The notes: generated by a model not told the origin, from the letters alone. A stretch of DNA of 8,090 nt from Verrucomicrobiales bacterium (GCA_003483645.1 DMYM01000160.1:1-8090); one strand, 5' to 3'; numbered from the stretch's first letter, positions 1 through 6,409 are shown. Translations and numbers: made by a program.

Positions 1-312
1 ACCATCAAACCGCCTGCCTATCCCGGACGCACACCTCACATCCATGTTGCAGTCTCGCACAGGAACAAGCGCATCCTCACCACTCAGCTCTACATCGAGG
101 GTGAAAAGCAGAACGCCAACGACTTCCTCTACAAGCGACTCGGCGGCGGTGATCCCAAGCTGCAAAAACTCGTCACTATTCCCTTCAACCCGCTCGAGGG
201 ATCCAAGACTGGCGAACTCACCGCCCGACTCGACCTGGTGGTAGGGCTCACTCCGGAGGACCCCGGCAAGACCGAACGGGGCAGCCAACCGCGCAGGCAG
301 AGACCTCAGTAA
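1..312 (+). CDS. Intradiol ring-cleavage dioxygenase-like protein, C-terminal part (5' end outside window)
   Basis: Frame 1 is open from the first base to TAA at 310-312 and gives the last 103 residues of a protein. The visible part begins TIKPPAYPGRTPHIHV and continues with LTTQLYIEGE, the signature of the non-heme Fe(III) intradiol dioxygenase family (protocatechuate 3,4- and catechol 1,2-dioxygenases). By family knowledge, the His-x-His at visible residues 13 and 15 supplies two iron ligands and Arg10 is the conserved active-site arginine. The tyrosine ligand that normally lies about four residues before TIKP is just outside the window, so an intact iron site cannot be confirmed. The last 20 or so residues are a polar, basic tail. 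Family members cleave catechol rings between the hydroxyls, but many short homologues have no known substrate and no catabolic partner genes are visible here. The N-terminus, and any signal peptide, cannot be seen. Confidence 0.85.
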   Translation, partial: TIKPPAYPGRTPHIHVAVSHRNKRILTTQLYIEGEKQNANDFLYKRLGGGDPKLQKLVTIPFNPLEGSKTGELTARLDLVVGLTPEDPGKTERGSQPRRQRPQ

Positions 313-454
313 TGGCCCCGGACACGGGACGGGCCTGGCGACGATGCAGCCAGATTCAGGAGAGGTATTTGAACGACCCAGGAAGTCCTGGATCTACGGC
401 TTCTCCCTGAAAGAGCGCAGGTTAGTCTACATCGAGAGGTTCCGCGCAGATCTA

Positions 455-478
455 TTTCTCCCCAAGAATTGGGAGAGA
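455..478 (+). other. Hairpin in the leader of the nucleotidyltransferase gene
   Basis: TTTCTCCC at 455-462 can pair with GGGAGAGA at 471-478, giving eight pairs of which one is G-U, around the loop 463-470. It lies about 140 bases after the dioxygenase stop and 70 bases before the next start. No T-run follows on either strand, so it is not a standard intrinsic terminator. A chance structure is quite possible. Confidence 0.3.
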
Positions 479-532
479 ACCCCGGCAGGACAAACCAGGC
501 GCACAAAAACTTGCAACCATTTCCCCAACCCT

Positions 533-540
533 CCCCCCCC
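533..540 (+). repeat. C8 homopolymer upstream of the nucleotidyltransferase start
   Basis: Eight consecutive C sit inside an 18-base all-pyrimidine stretch (531-548) that ends directly at the GTG start. Homopolymers of this length can vary by slippage. The tract is outside the coding frame, so a length change would alter only leader spacing. Confidence 0.6.
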
Positions 541-548
541 TTCCTCTC

Positions 549-1457
549 GTGAGCGTACCGATCAAGAAAGCCTTTCTCCTCGGAGCCGGTTTGGGTACGC
601 GTCTGCGTCCGCTCACCGACATCCTTCCCAAACCGCTCATCCCGGTCTTTCACCGGCCCCTCATCGAACACACCCTCGACCACTGCCTGGCCTCCGGAAT
701 CGAGGAGTTCGCCATCAACACCCACCACCTGCCCGGGAAGTGGGAAGAAGCATTCCCCGACGGGTCCTATCGAGATGCACCACTCACCTTCTTCCACGAA
801 CCGGTCCTTCTCGAAACCGGAGGTGGGCTCAAGAACATCGAATCCTGGATCGGGGACGAACCGTTCCTTGTCTGCAACGGCGACATCCTGACCACCCTGG
901 AAATCGATCGCCTCATCGATACCCACGTCCGCTCCGGTCAAACCGCCACCATCGGACTGCGCTCGACCGGAGACGAACCCCACATCGCGATCGAAGGTGA
1001 ACGTATCGCGGACATCAAAAACATGCTCGGCATTGCCCCCGGGACGCATCAGTTCGCCTGCGTCTACTGTGCACAGCCCGAATTACTCCAGCACATCCCA
1101 CCCGCCGAAAAAATCTCCATCATCCCCGCCTTCCTGGACCTCATTCGCAATGGCGAAATGGGCGCCTCCTTTCACGACGAGGGGATCTGGCTCGATCTGG
1201 GCACCCGCGAATCCTATCTCGATGCCCACCACCACGGGGAGCTGGGTGAGCTGCGCCACCCCGAGGCCCACATCGATCCCACTGCCATGGTGGAGGCCTC
1301 CGCGGTCGGACCGGGCGCTTCCATCGGGGCCGATGCGACCATCCTGACCTCGGTTCTCTGGCCCGATGCCAAAATCGAGGACGGTGCGCAATTGACAAAC
1401 TGCATCGTCTATTCGTCCACTCCCGCCACCGGCGCACAACACAACGCCGATCTCTGA
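549..1457 (+). CDS. Sugar-1-phosphate nucleotidyltransferase, MurU-like, with C-terminal left-handed beta-helix
   Basis: This 302-residue protein belongs to the nucleotidyltransferase family that joins a sugar 1-phosphate to an NTP, giving an NDP-sugar and pyrophosphate in the cytoplasm. The N-terminal signature GAGLGTRLRPLT is at 12-23 and PKPLIPV at 27-33. LETGGGLKN is at 88-96, NGD with the expected metal-binding Asp112 is at 110-112, and WLDLGT with the likely second metal Asp215 is at 213-218. Residues 236-286 show hydrophobic residues at roughly hexapeptide spacing (Ile241, Val247, Val252, Ile258, Ile264), a short left-handed beta-helix. As I recall it, MurU of Pseudomonas putida is a shorter single-domain protein of about 220 residues, so the helix resembles GDP-mannose or glucose-1-phosphate pyrophosphorylases instead. 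The following AmgK-like kinase gene favours MurNAc/GlcNAc 1-phosphate as substrate, but the sugar is not proven. The GTG start gives the normal short lead before the nucleotide loop. No Shine-Dalgarno precedes it. Confidence 0.85.
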   Translation: MSVPIKKAFLLGAGLGTRLRPLTDILPKPLIPVFHRPLIEHTLDHCLASGIEEFAINTHHLPGKWEEAFPDGSYRDAPLTFFHEPVLLETGGGLKNIESWIGDEPFLVCNGDILTTLEIDRLIDTHVRSGQTATIGLRSTGDEPHIAIEGERIADIKNMLGIAPGTHQFACVYCAQPELLQHIPPAEKISIIPAFLDLIRNGEMGASFHDEGIWLDLGTRESYLDAHHHGELGELRHPEAHIDPTAMVEASAVGPGASIGADATILTSVLWPDAKIEDGAQLTNCIVYSSTPATGAQHNADL

Positions 1458-1583
1458 ACCGGCTCCCCCTCAGACCGAACCAGCCTGGGGCCCGGAACCA
1501 TCATCCGGCATTCCGTCTCAAGTCCACTCCATCACTCCAACCTGACCGCGACGGGGACGTCGCCATCCACCAGCCTTCCCCTC

Positions 1584-2540
1584 ATGGCCGCCGATACCCT
1601 GCTCACCGCGGTTCGCGCTCACCTCAAGCTCGATCCGAACCACACCGTCATCCTGGAGCCCATCAAACGCGGCGCATCGGGGCGCACCATCGTTCGTCTC
1701 AAGGCGGAGGGGCATCCCGCCTTCATCGGCATCCACTACACGCTCGAGCGCAAGGACAACCGCTATTTCCTCCCCGTCGCCCGCTTTCTCAAGAAGAACC
1801 ACATCAACGTCCCCGAAGTCCTCTATGACAATCCAGGGCGCAACATCGCCCTGGTGGAAGACCTGGGCGAAGAAGACCTTCTCTCCCTTTCGGGCCAACC
1901 ATGGGACCTGCGCGAACCCTACTACCGCAGCGCGCTCGAACAACTCGACCGTCTCTTCTACACCCGTCCGCCCAAGGACCTCGAGCTCTCCCCTGCCTTC
2001 GGGCCGGAAACCTATGCCTGGGAACAGGATTACTTCATCGAAAACCTGGTGGAGAAGCACCTCGACCTCGACGGCACCGAGCTCCGCAGCAACGAAGACC
2101 TCATCCGGCTGCGCGAGAACCTCGGTTCTTCTCACCGCAATCTCGTCCATCGCGACTTTCAGTCCCAGAACATCATCCTCCACGACGGCAAGGCCTGGCT
2201 CATCGACTTCCAGGGCCTGCGCCTCGGCCGCCAGGAATACGACCTCGCTTCCCTCCTCTACGATCCCTACCTCGATCACTCCGAGGAAGAGCAGGAGAAA
2301 CTCCTCGACCTCTGGGAGGACATCGCCGAGGAGCGCCCCGTCCCCGAGCTCCTGCGCGACTGCGCCACCCAGCGCCTCATGCAGGCTCTCGGGGCCTACG
2401 CCAACATCCTGCACGAACAGCACATCGACTGGTACGCCCAGCACATACCCACCGGGGCAAGGCTCCTCCTCTCACAGGTCGAGAATACCCCGCTCGAGGG
2501 ACCCCTGCGCCCCGTCCTGGAGAGCGCCATGGAGGAATAG
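1584..2540 (+). CDS. AmgK-like sugar kinase (aminoglycoside phosphotransferase superfamily)
   Basis: This 318-residue protein has the APH/choline-kinase fold signatures. The catalytic loop HRDFQSQN is at 189-196 (base Asp191, Asn196) and the Mg-binding IDFQ is at 207-210 (Asp208). LRLGRQEYDLASLLYDPY follows at about 212-229. The N-terminal lobe carries GASGRTIVRL at 30-39 where AmgK has its SDASFRRYFR loop, LVEDLG at 90-95, and the NRYFLPVARFL helix around 59-69. The DFQ and YDLASLL spacing plus the C-terminal QRLMQALGAYANILHEQ segment match AmgK, the anomeric kinase that phosphorylates MurNAc and GlcNAc at C1 in peptidoglycan recycling. They fit aminoglycoside-resistance enzymes less well. 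The gene follows the nucleotidyltransferase by 126 bases on the same strand, so its product could feed that enzyme's sugar 1-phosphate site. Kinase chemistry is well supported; the sugar is inferred. The ATG at 1584 lacks a Shine-Dalgarno and follows a C/T-rich stretch. Confidence 0.85.
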   Translation: MAADTLLTAVRAHLKLDPNHTVILEPIKRGASGRTIVRLKAEGHPAFIGIHYTLERKDNRYFLPVARFLKKNHINVPEVLYDNPGRNIALVEDLGEEDLLSLSGQPWDLREPYYRSALEQLDRLFYTRPPKDLELSPAFGPETYAWEQDYFIENLVEKHLDLDGTELRSNEDLIRLRENLGSSHRNLVHRDFQSQNIILHDGKAWLIDFQGLRLGRQEYDLASLLYDPYLDHSEEEQEKLLDLWEDIAEERPVPELLRDCATQRLMQALGAYANILHEQHIDWYAQHIPTGARLLLSQVENTPLEGPLRPVLESAMEE

Positions 2541-2553
2541 AATTCAGTTTTCC

Positions 2554-2614
2554 GCGTTCAGCCTTCACACTGCCCCCTCCCGCCTCTCCACCGAACACGG
2601 CGTCCTGAACGCCG
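2554..2614 (+). promoter_or_regulatory. Overlapping inverted repeats just upstream of the CHASE2-like gene
   Basis: CGGCGT at 2598-2603 pairs perfectly with ACGCCG at 2609-2614 around a 5-base loop, ending 9 bases before the ATG at 2624. Part of the same sequence, CTGAACGC at 2605-2612, is also the perfect complement of GCGTTCAG at 2554-2561. The local hairpin and the long-range pairing therefore exclude each other. No T-run follows, so a classical terminator is unlikely. A regulatory role is only a possibility. Confidence 0.35.
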
Positions 2615-2623
2615 AGCACTCCC

Positions 2624-3970
2624 ATGACTCCCTGGCTCGTCCGCCTCATTCTCGCCCTCCTCGCCCTTGAGGCCGGGGTATGCGTGGCCTTTCTGGCGGA
2701 CGACTGGAAACCGTTGCGTGAAAAAGAGGATGCCCTCTTTGAACGACTCCTCACCAGGTCCCGCGAAAGTGAGGAATTTGTGATCGACGCATCAGAGCCG
2801 GCCCCGCGCGTCCGCCTCGTCCGGCCTCTCGTCGAGGGCACGGCCCAGCCTTATCTTCACGTCAAGATCGACGAGCAGGCCGCGGAGGATCTCCACTACC
2901 CTCTGGAGCCGGAGGACTGGTGGGGTCTCCTCAACCACATGCACGACGTCGGCTGCCGCGTGGCCGCCATCGAGGAACCACTCACCTGGGAAGGGGAAGG
3001 GATCGCCCACCTCGGCCGTCTCGCCAGCCTCAACACGGCCCTTTCCCGGTTCGAAACGGTCATCCTCACCGTCGATCTCCACCGCCCCTCCAAGGGCCAG
3101 CCGATCCCCACCTACCTGCAGGCGTGCGCTATTCCGCTCTCCAACGTAACCGGCGAGACCGGTCGACTCGTCAGAGTCAATCGCGTCCTCCTCCCTCCCT
3201 CCGCCACCCCGGCGTCCAACGTCCAGTTCTCCTTCCGGCTGCAGGAGAGCATCGAAGAGGCCCGGCCCGAAATCCTGCGCTGGGATGACTATCTCATCCC
3301 CTCCTTCCCCCTCGCAGTGGCCATGGCGCAGGCCAACGTTTCGCCCGACCAGGTTCACATCCAGCTCGGTCATCACATCCGGCTGGGCAACGGTCCCCTC
3401 ATTCCCATCAACGAGATTGGCGAGTTGCAGATCGAACTCATCGAGGACCCCGCCCACATCGAACTCCTCGCCATCGAGGCCTACAGCCCCAGCCAGATCG
3501 GGAACACCCACGAGGCGATCAAGGAAAAGACCAATACCATCCCGCGTTGTGTTCTCTTTACCGATGCCAGCCGCGACAATCCCTCTCCCTGGAGAAAAAG
3601 CCTTCACCTGCAGAAGATCGTCAGCTCCCTGGATGTGCTTCCCCGTCCCGAGGGCGTGGAGACCCATCACCGTCTGGGCGTGATGGAGGAAGTCGCCCTC
3701 CTCGGCATTATCGCCGTGATTGCGGCCCTCCTGCTCGGCCTGCCGGGTTTCTTCCGCCACCTTTCCTACTTCGCCCTGCTCGTCGCTCTCCCCGTCCTTC
3801 TAGTCGCCCTCTACCTCGGTTCGCAGAAGTGGACCCCCTTCGCCCCTGCAGTCGCCACCGTGCTGACCGGCTGGATCCTGGCCACCCGCATGGCCCGCTA
3901 CCTCCCCGGACGCGAACCCAGGGATCCTAACCGGAATGCGGAGCCTGTCCCGGCCACCGCGACCGATTAG
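2624..3970 (+). CDS. Membrane protein with a degenerate CHASE2-like extracytoplasmic domain and no output domain
   Basis: This 448-residue protein has one N-terminal hydrophobic segment (about 5-24), a large soluble region (about 28-350) and three C-terminal hydrophobic segments (about 357-375, 380-398 and 405-421). It ends in a short polar tail. One segment before and three after is the layout of CHASE2 sensors. Sequence also fits weakly. VKID at 80-83 and YPLEPEDWWGLL at 92-103 followed by VAAIEEPL at 113-120 resemble the CHASE2 'wP..r..a.ll..L...ga..v.fD' stretch. LIPSFPLAVAMAQ is at 224-236, LIPINEIGELQIEL at 259-272 (the 'ip.d..G.l.i' motif), and VLFTDASRDNPSPW at 310-323 sits where CHASE2 has 'vliG...D...TP'. 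CHASE2 normally precedes kinase, cyclase or phosphatase domains; none follows here. Its ligand and partner are unknown. It lies 83 bases after the kinase gene. Family membership is an inference from layout and motif order; the gene itself is secure. Confidence 0.8.
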   Translation: MTPWLVRLILALLALEAGVCVAFLADDWKPLREKEDALFERLLTRSRESEEFVIDASEPAPRVRLVRPLVEGTAQPYLHVKIDEQAAEDLHYPLEPEDWWGLLNHMHDVGCRVAAIEEPLTWEGEGIAHLGRLASLNTALSRFETVILTVDLHRPSKGQPIPTYLQACAIPLSNVTGETGRLVRVNRVLLPPSATPASNVQFSFRLQESIEEARPEILRWDDYLIPSFPLAVAMAQANVSPDQVHIQLGHHIRLGNGPLIPINEIGELQIELIEDPAHIELLAIEAYSPSQIGNTHEAIKEKTNTIPRCVLFTDASRDNPSPWRKSLHLQKIVSSLDVLPRPEGVETHHRLGVMEEVALLGIIAVIAALLLGLPGFFRHLSYFALLVALPVLLVALYLGSQKWTPFAPAVATVLTGWILATRMARYLPGREPRDPNRNAEPVPATATD

Positions 3971-4105
3971 GGGCTCTTAATGCATTTTCCACTTTCCGCC
4001 CGGGCGACCCGCCCCTAAGTCCTTCTTTCCCATACCCCAGTTTCCCGATTCCTCCTGCCCGCGCCCGGCACCGACGGGACCATCCAGTTTTCCCGTCCCC
4101 TTCCT
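3971..4105. other. Intergenic region before argB, C/T-rich
   Basis: By hand count these 135 bases hold 60 C, 24 G, 35 T and 16 A on the + strand, so about 70% pyrimidine. The perfect palindrome CGCCCGGGCG lies at 3997-4006, and GGGCG/CCCGC-type pairing (4002-4006 with 4010-4014, 3-base loop) offers an alternative small hairpin. It is followed by the mildly T-rich stretch 4016-4029. This could end the upstream transcript weakly. I see no credible promoter and no convincing arginine-repressor operator for the arg genes. Confidence 0.4.
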
Positions 4106-4975
4106 TTGACCACCAAAGACAAAGCCGCCACCCTGCTTGAAGCCCTGCCCTACCTGCAGCGCTTCCGGGGGAAGACGTTCCTCATCAAGATCGGGGGATC
4201 CGCCATGGACGATCCCAACCTGGTGAGCTCCCTCATGCGCGACATCGTCTTTCTCGAGGTGGCCGGCATCAATCCCGTCCTCGTCCATGGAGGAGGCAAG
4301 GCGATCTCAACCGCCATGGAAGCAACCGGCCTCGAGGCCAGATTCCTGGGAGGACTCCGCGTCACCAGCCCCGAAGCAATCGCCACCGTGGAGGAAACCC
4401 TGGGCAACACCATCAACCCCGAACTTGTCGACCTCATTAACCGGCACGGAGGACGCGCCACCGGCATTCCCGGAACCGGTGTCTTCCAGGCCAGGCGCAT
4501 CCAGGGAGAGGGAGAGGATGGAGAACCTGTCGATATCGGGCGAGTGGGAGAGGTCGAGTCCTGCCACACCGACGATGTCCTCTACGCCACCACGTCCGAG
4601 ATTGTCCCGGTCGTTTCACCACTCGGTCAGGAAATCGACACCGGCAAGACCCTCAACATCAACGCCGATCTTGCCGCCGCGGCTCTCGCCTGCACCCTGC
4701 AACCCGCCAAGCTGGTCTACGTTTCGGATGTCCCCGGCCTCCTCGCCGACCCCGGGGACCCCGCCAGCCTCATCCCCTCGGTCACTCCCGGGGCGGCAGA
4801 AGGCCTCCTCGACTCCGGTGTCATCTCCGGTGGCATGATCCCGAAGGTCCGTTCCGCCATCGGAGCTCTGCAGGCGGGTGTCGACAAGGTCCACTTCGTT
4901 GACGGACGCGTTCCGCACACCATCCTGCTGGAGATTTTCACTCCCGAAGGAATCGGGACGGAAATCACGCGGTAG
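4106..4975 (+). CDS. argB: Acetylglutamate kinase
   Basis: ArgB phosphorylates N-acetylglutamate with ATP, the second step of arginine synthesis. The 289-residue protein shows the amino-acid-kinase motifs in order. KIGGSAM is at 28-34 (catalytic Lys28), VHGGGKAIS at 60-68, and GLRVTS-type GGLRVTSPE at 82-90 with the substrate-binding Arg85. NINAD is at 184-188, with the Asp that orients the two catalytic lysines. SDVPGLL is at 207-213 and GGMIPKV at 242-248 (Lys247). About 27 residues precede Lys28, including a helix-like stretch (6-20). In arginine-inhibited hexameric ArgB proteins such an N-terminal helix links dimers and forms the arginine site, whereas E. coli ArgB lacks it. Feedback inhibition is therefore likely. 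The start is TTG at 4106: no in-frame ATG precedes Lys28, and the extension is family-like. The middle (100-132) reads GNTINPELVDL and GIPGTGVF where many ArgB have VNK and LSGKDG, so it belongs to a divergent branch. Confidence 0.95.
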   Translation: MTTKDKAATLLEALPYLQRFRGKTFLIKIGGSAMDDPNLVSSLMRDIVFLEVAGINPVLVHGGGKAISTAMEATGLEARFLGGLRVTSPEAIATVEETLGNTINPELVDLINRHGGRATGIPGTGVFQARRIQGEGEDGEPVDIGRVGEVESCHTDDVLYATTSEIVPVVSPLGQEIDTGKTLNINADLAAAALACTLQPAKLVYVSDVPGLLADPGDPASLIPSVTPGAAEGLLDSGVISGGMIPKVRSAIGALQAGVDKVHFVDGRVPHTILLEIFTPEGIGTEITR

Positions 4976-5062
4976 CCGTCGCGGCACCCTTCAGGCACCG
5001 CGCCAGCTCCACAATCCTTGACTTTCGGCCTTCTACTTCCTGACCTTCGACCCACTCGCCTC

Positions 5063-6316
5063 ATGACCACCGCCGACAAACTCGCTCACTACGTCCTCCC
5101 GACCTACGCCCAGTTCCCCGTGGCACCGGTGAGGGGCGAGGGCACGCTCCTCTGGGACGGAGACGGGAAGCGCTATCTCGACTTCTGCTCCGGGCTTGCC
5201 ACCTGCACCCTGGGGCACGGCGAGAACTCCCTCTCGCGCGCCATTGCCAGACAAGCCGGTGAGCTGATCCACTGCTGCAACCTCTACCAGATCGACAAGC
5301 AGGCAGAACTCGCCAAGTGCCTGGTGGAGGAGTGCCTCAAACTGCCCGGGCGCGTCTTCTTCAGCAACTCGGGAGCGGAATCCAACGATGGCCTCATCAA
5401 ACTGGCGCGCCGCTTCGGTCATGCCCGCCCCGATGCCGAAGGCCGGGCGCGCTACGAAGTGATCACCTTCCACCGATCCTTTCATGGGCGCACCCTCGGG
5501 GGCATCGCCGCCACCGGTCAGGACAAGGTGAAGGAGGGATTTGATCCCCTCCTTCCCGGCTTCCGCCATCTCGAACTGAACGACCTCGACTCCCTGGCCT
5601 CCAGCATCCAGCCCGAAACCTGCGCGATCCTCCTGGAACCGATCCAGGGCGAAGGAGGCATTCACCTTGCCACAGGGGAGTTCCTTCAGGGGATCAGGGA
5701 GCTTTGCCGGGAGCATGACCTCCTTCTCCTGCTCGACGAGGTCCAGTGCGGCCTCGGGCGCACGGGTGAGATGGCGGGCTGGCGCACCATCGAGCCCGGT
5801 CTCGTCCCGGATGCGGTCTCCTGGGCCAAGGGCCTGGGGGGTGGATTTCCCATCGGGGCATTCTGGGTTTCCGAACGCATCGTCGCCGACGACAAACCCC
5901 TTTTCAGCCTGATGGGAATTGGTTCTCACGGCTCCACCTTCGGCGGAAACCCGCTCGCCTGCGCCGCCGGCCTCGCCGTTCTCCGTGAAGTCCTCGACCA
6001 GGAACTGCCCCAGTGCGCGCTTGAGCACGAGAAGAACATCCGCGAAACGATTGCGGCCTGGCATCATCCCGCCATCACGGAGGTGCGCGGAAAGGGGCTC
6101 CTCCTCGGGGTCGGCCTCAACCCCGGAGCCCTCAGGACCCCTGAAGGCGATGGTGCCTCCATCCACCTCTCGAGGCAACTGGCCACCGCGGGCCTCCTCT
6201 CCCCGCCCGCCGGACCCGACACCGTAAGGCTCATGCCGCCCCTTACGGTCTCCACCGCGGAGATCAGCGAAGCTCTCGAAATTTTCCGTCAAACCCTCAC
6301 CAGGGTCTGTGCCTGA
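5063..6316 (+). CDS. argD: Acetylornithine aminotransferase
   Basis: This PLP-dependent class III aminotransferase of 417 residues converts N-acetylglutamate semialdehyde and glutamate to N-acetylornithine and 2-oxoglutarate, the fourth step of arginine synthesis. Related enzymes also serve lysine synthesis. NSGAESND is at 102-109 for PLP phosphate binding, EPIQGEGG starts at 192, and LLLDEVQCGLGRTG carries the PLP-nitrogen Asp225. SWAKGLGGGFPIGAFW carries the Schiff-base Lys256, and GSTFGGNPLACAA contains Thr292. Two usually conserved patches differ. LGHGENSL stands where LGHCHP is common, and HCCNLYQIDKQ where HTSNLY is common. The ATG at 5063 is chosen because the family N-terminus (KLAHYVLPTYAQFPV) follows at once. 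A TTG at 5018 would add 15 residues without family support. The gene lies 87 bases after argB. No Shine-Dalgarno is visible. Confidence 0.93.
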   Translation: MTTADKLAHYVLPTYAQFPVAPVRGEGTLLWDGDGKRYLDFCSGLATCTLGHGENSLSRAIARQAGELIHCCNLYQIDKQAELAKCLVEECLKLPGRVFFSNSGAESNDGLIKLARRFGHARPDAEGRARYEVITFHRSFHGRTLGGIAATGQDKVKEGFDPLLPGFRHLELNDLDSLASSIQPETCAILLEPIQGEGGIHLATGEFLQGIRELCREHDLLLLLDEVQCGLGRTGEMAGWRTIEPGLVPDAVSWAKGLGGGFPIGAFWVSERIVADDKPLFSLMGIGSHGSTFGGNPLACAAGLAVLREVLDQELPQCALEHEKNIRETIAAWHHPAITEVRGKGLLLGVGLNPGALRTPEGDGASIHLSRQLATAGLLSPPAGPDTVRLMPPLTVSTAEISEALEIFRQTLTRVCA

Positions 6317-6340
6317 GAAGGCGGATTTTTCCCCGCTTTC
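6317..6340 (+). other. Hairpin directly after the argD stop
   Basis: GAAGGCGG at 6317-6324 can pair with CCGCTTTC at 6333-6340, eight pairs with one G-U, around the loop 6325-6332. The five T (6326-6330) are in the loop rather than after the stem, and C-rich sequence follows. It starts at the base after the argD stop codon. It could slow or end transcription or protect the 3' end, but it is not a standard terminator. Confidence 0.3.
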
Positions 6341-6385
6341 CTTGCCTCCCACCTGATCCCCCGGCAAACTCCCCCTTTCCCGTCT

Positions 6386-6409
6386 CCGGGCCAGGCATCC
6401 CTGGCCCGG
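6386..6409 (+). promoter_or_regulatory. Perfect 10-bp stem-loop between argD and argF
   Basis: CCGGGCCAGG at 6386-6395 is the exact complement of CCTGGCCCGG at 6400-6409, with the 4-base loop CATC. It is the strongest inverted repeat I found in the window. It lies 69 bases after the argD stop and 36 bases before the argF ATG. No T-run follows (CAGTCGGTCCCC), so it is not a classical intrinsic terminator. Possible roles are a T-less terminator, an mRNA-processing or stability element, or a DNA palindrome bound by a protein. Confidence 0.6.

Larger units (their letters stand above)
313..548. other. Intergenic region between the dioxygenase-like gene and the nucleotidyltransferase gene
   Basis: No convincing gene lies in these 236 bases. 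An ATG overlapping the upstream stop (312-314) opens only a 32-codon frame of unlike composition. The region holds two modest inverted repeats: CCAGGA/TCCTGG around 378-391, and the stem 455-462/471-478. It ends in an all-pyrimidine stretch (531-548) that includes eight consecutive C. No good sigma-70 promoter was found. TTGAAC at 369-374 could serve as a -35, but the bases 17 further on do not resemble a -10. Confidence 0.5.

Noticed and set aside
344..1000. A 218-codon + strand open frame overlapping the nucleotidyltransferase
   Set aside because: Its protein is a low-complexity Arg/Pro/His/Ser composition typical of a shadow frame, and the overlapping frame has clear enzyme motifs.
1584..2540. 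Reading the kinase as an aminoglycoside- or choline-type phosphotransferase
   Set aside because: The superfamily motifs are shared, but the spacing around DFQ and the YDLASLL segment, the C-terminal QRLMQALG segment and the adjacent nucleotidyltransferase all fit AmgK better.
3979..3986. AATGCATT palindrome as a possible arginine-repressor operator ahead of argB
   Set aside because: It is only 8 bases, fits the ARG box poorly, is not paired with a second box and lies about 120 bases from the argB start without a promoter.
5018..5046. TTGACT at 5018-5023 as a -35 box for argD
   Set aside because: No -10-like sequence lies 15-19 bases downstream (TGACCT at the 17-base position).
5018..5062. 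TTG start that would lengthen ArgD by 15 residues
   Set aside because: The added residues have no family support, and the ATG at 5063 directly precedes the usual ArgD N-terminus.
5033..6367. A 444-codon open frame on the - strand
   Set aside because: It is the antisense of argD, arising from the strong preference for C/G in third codon positions on the + strand. It has no recognisable motif, while argD has all its catalytic residues. The long - strand frames at 2792-3760, 1518-2444 and 306-1049 are rejected for the same reason.
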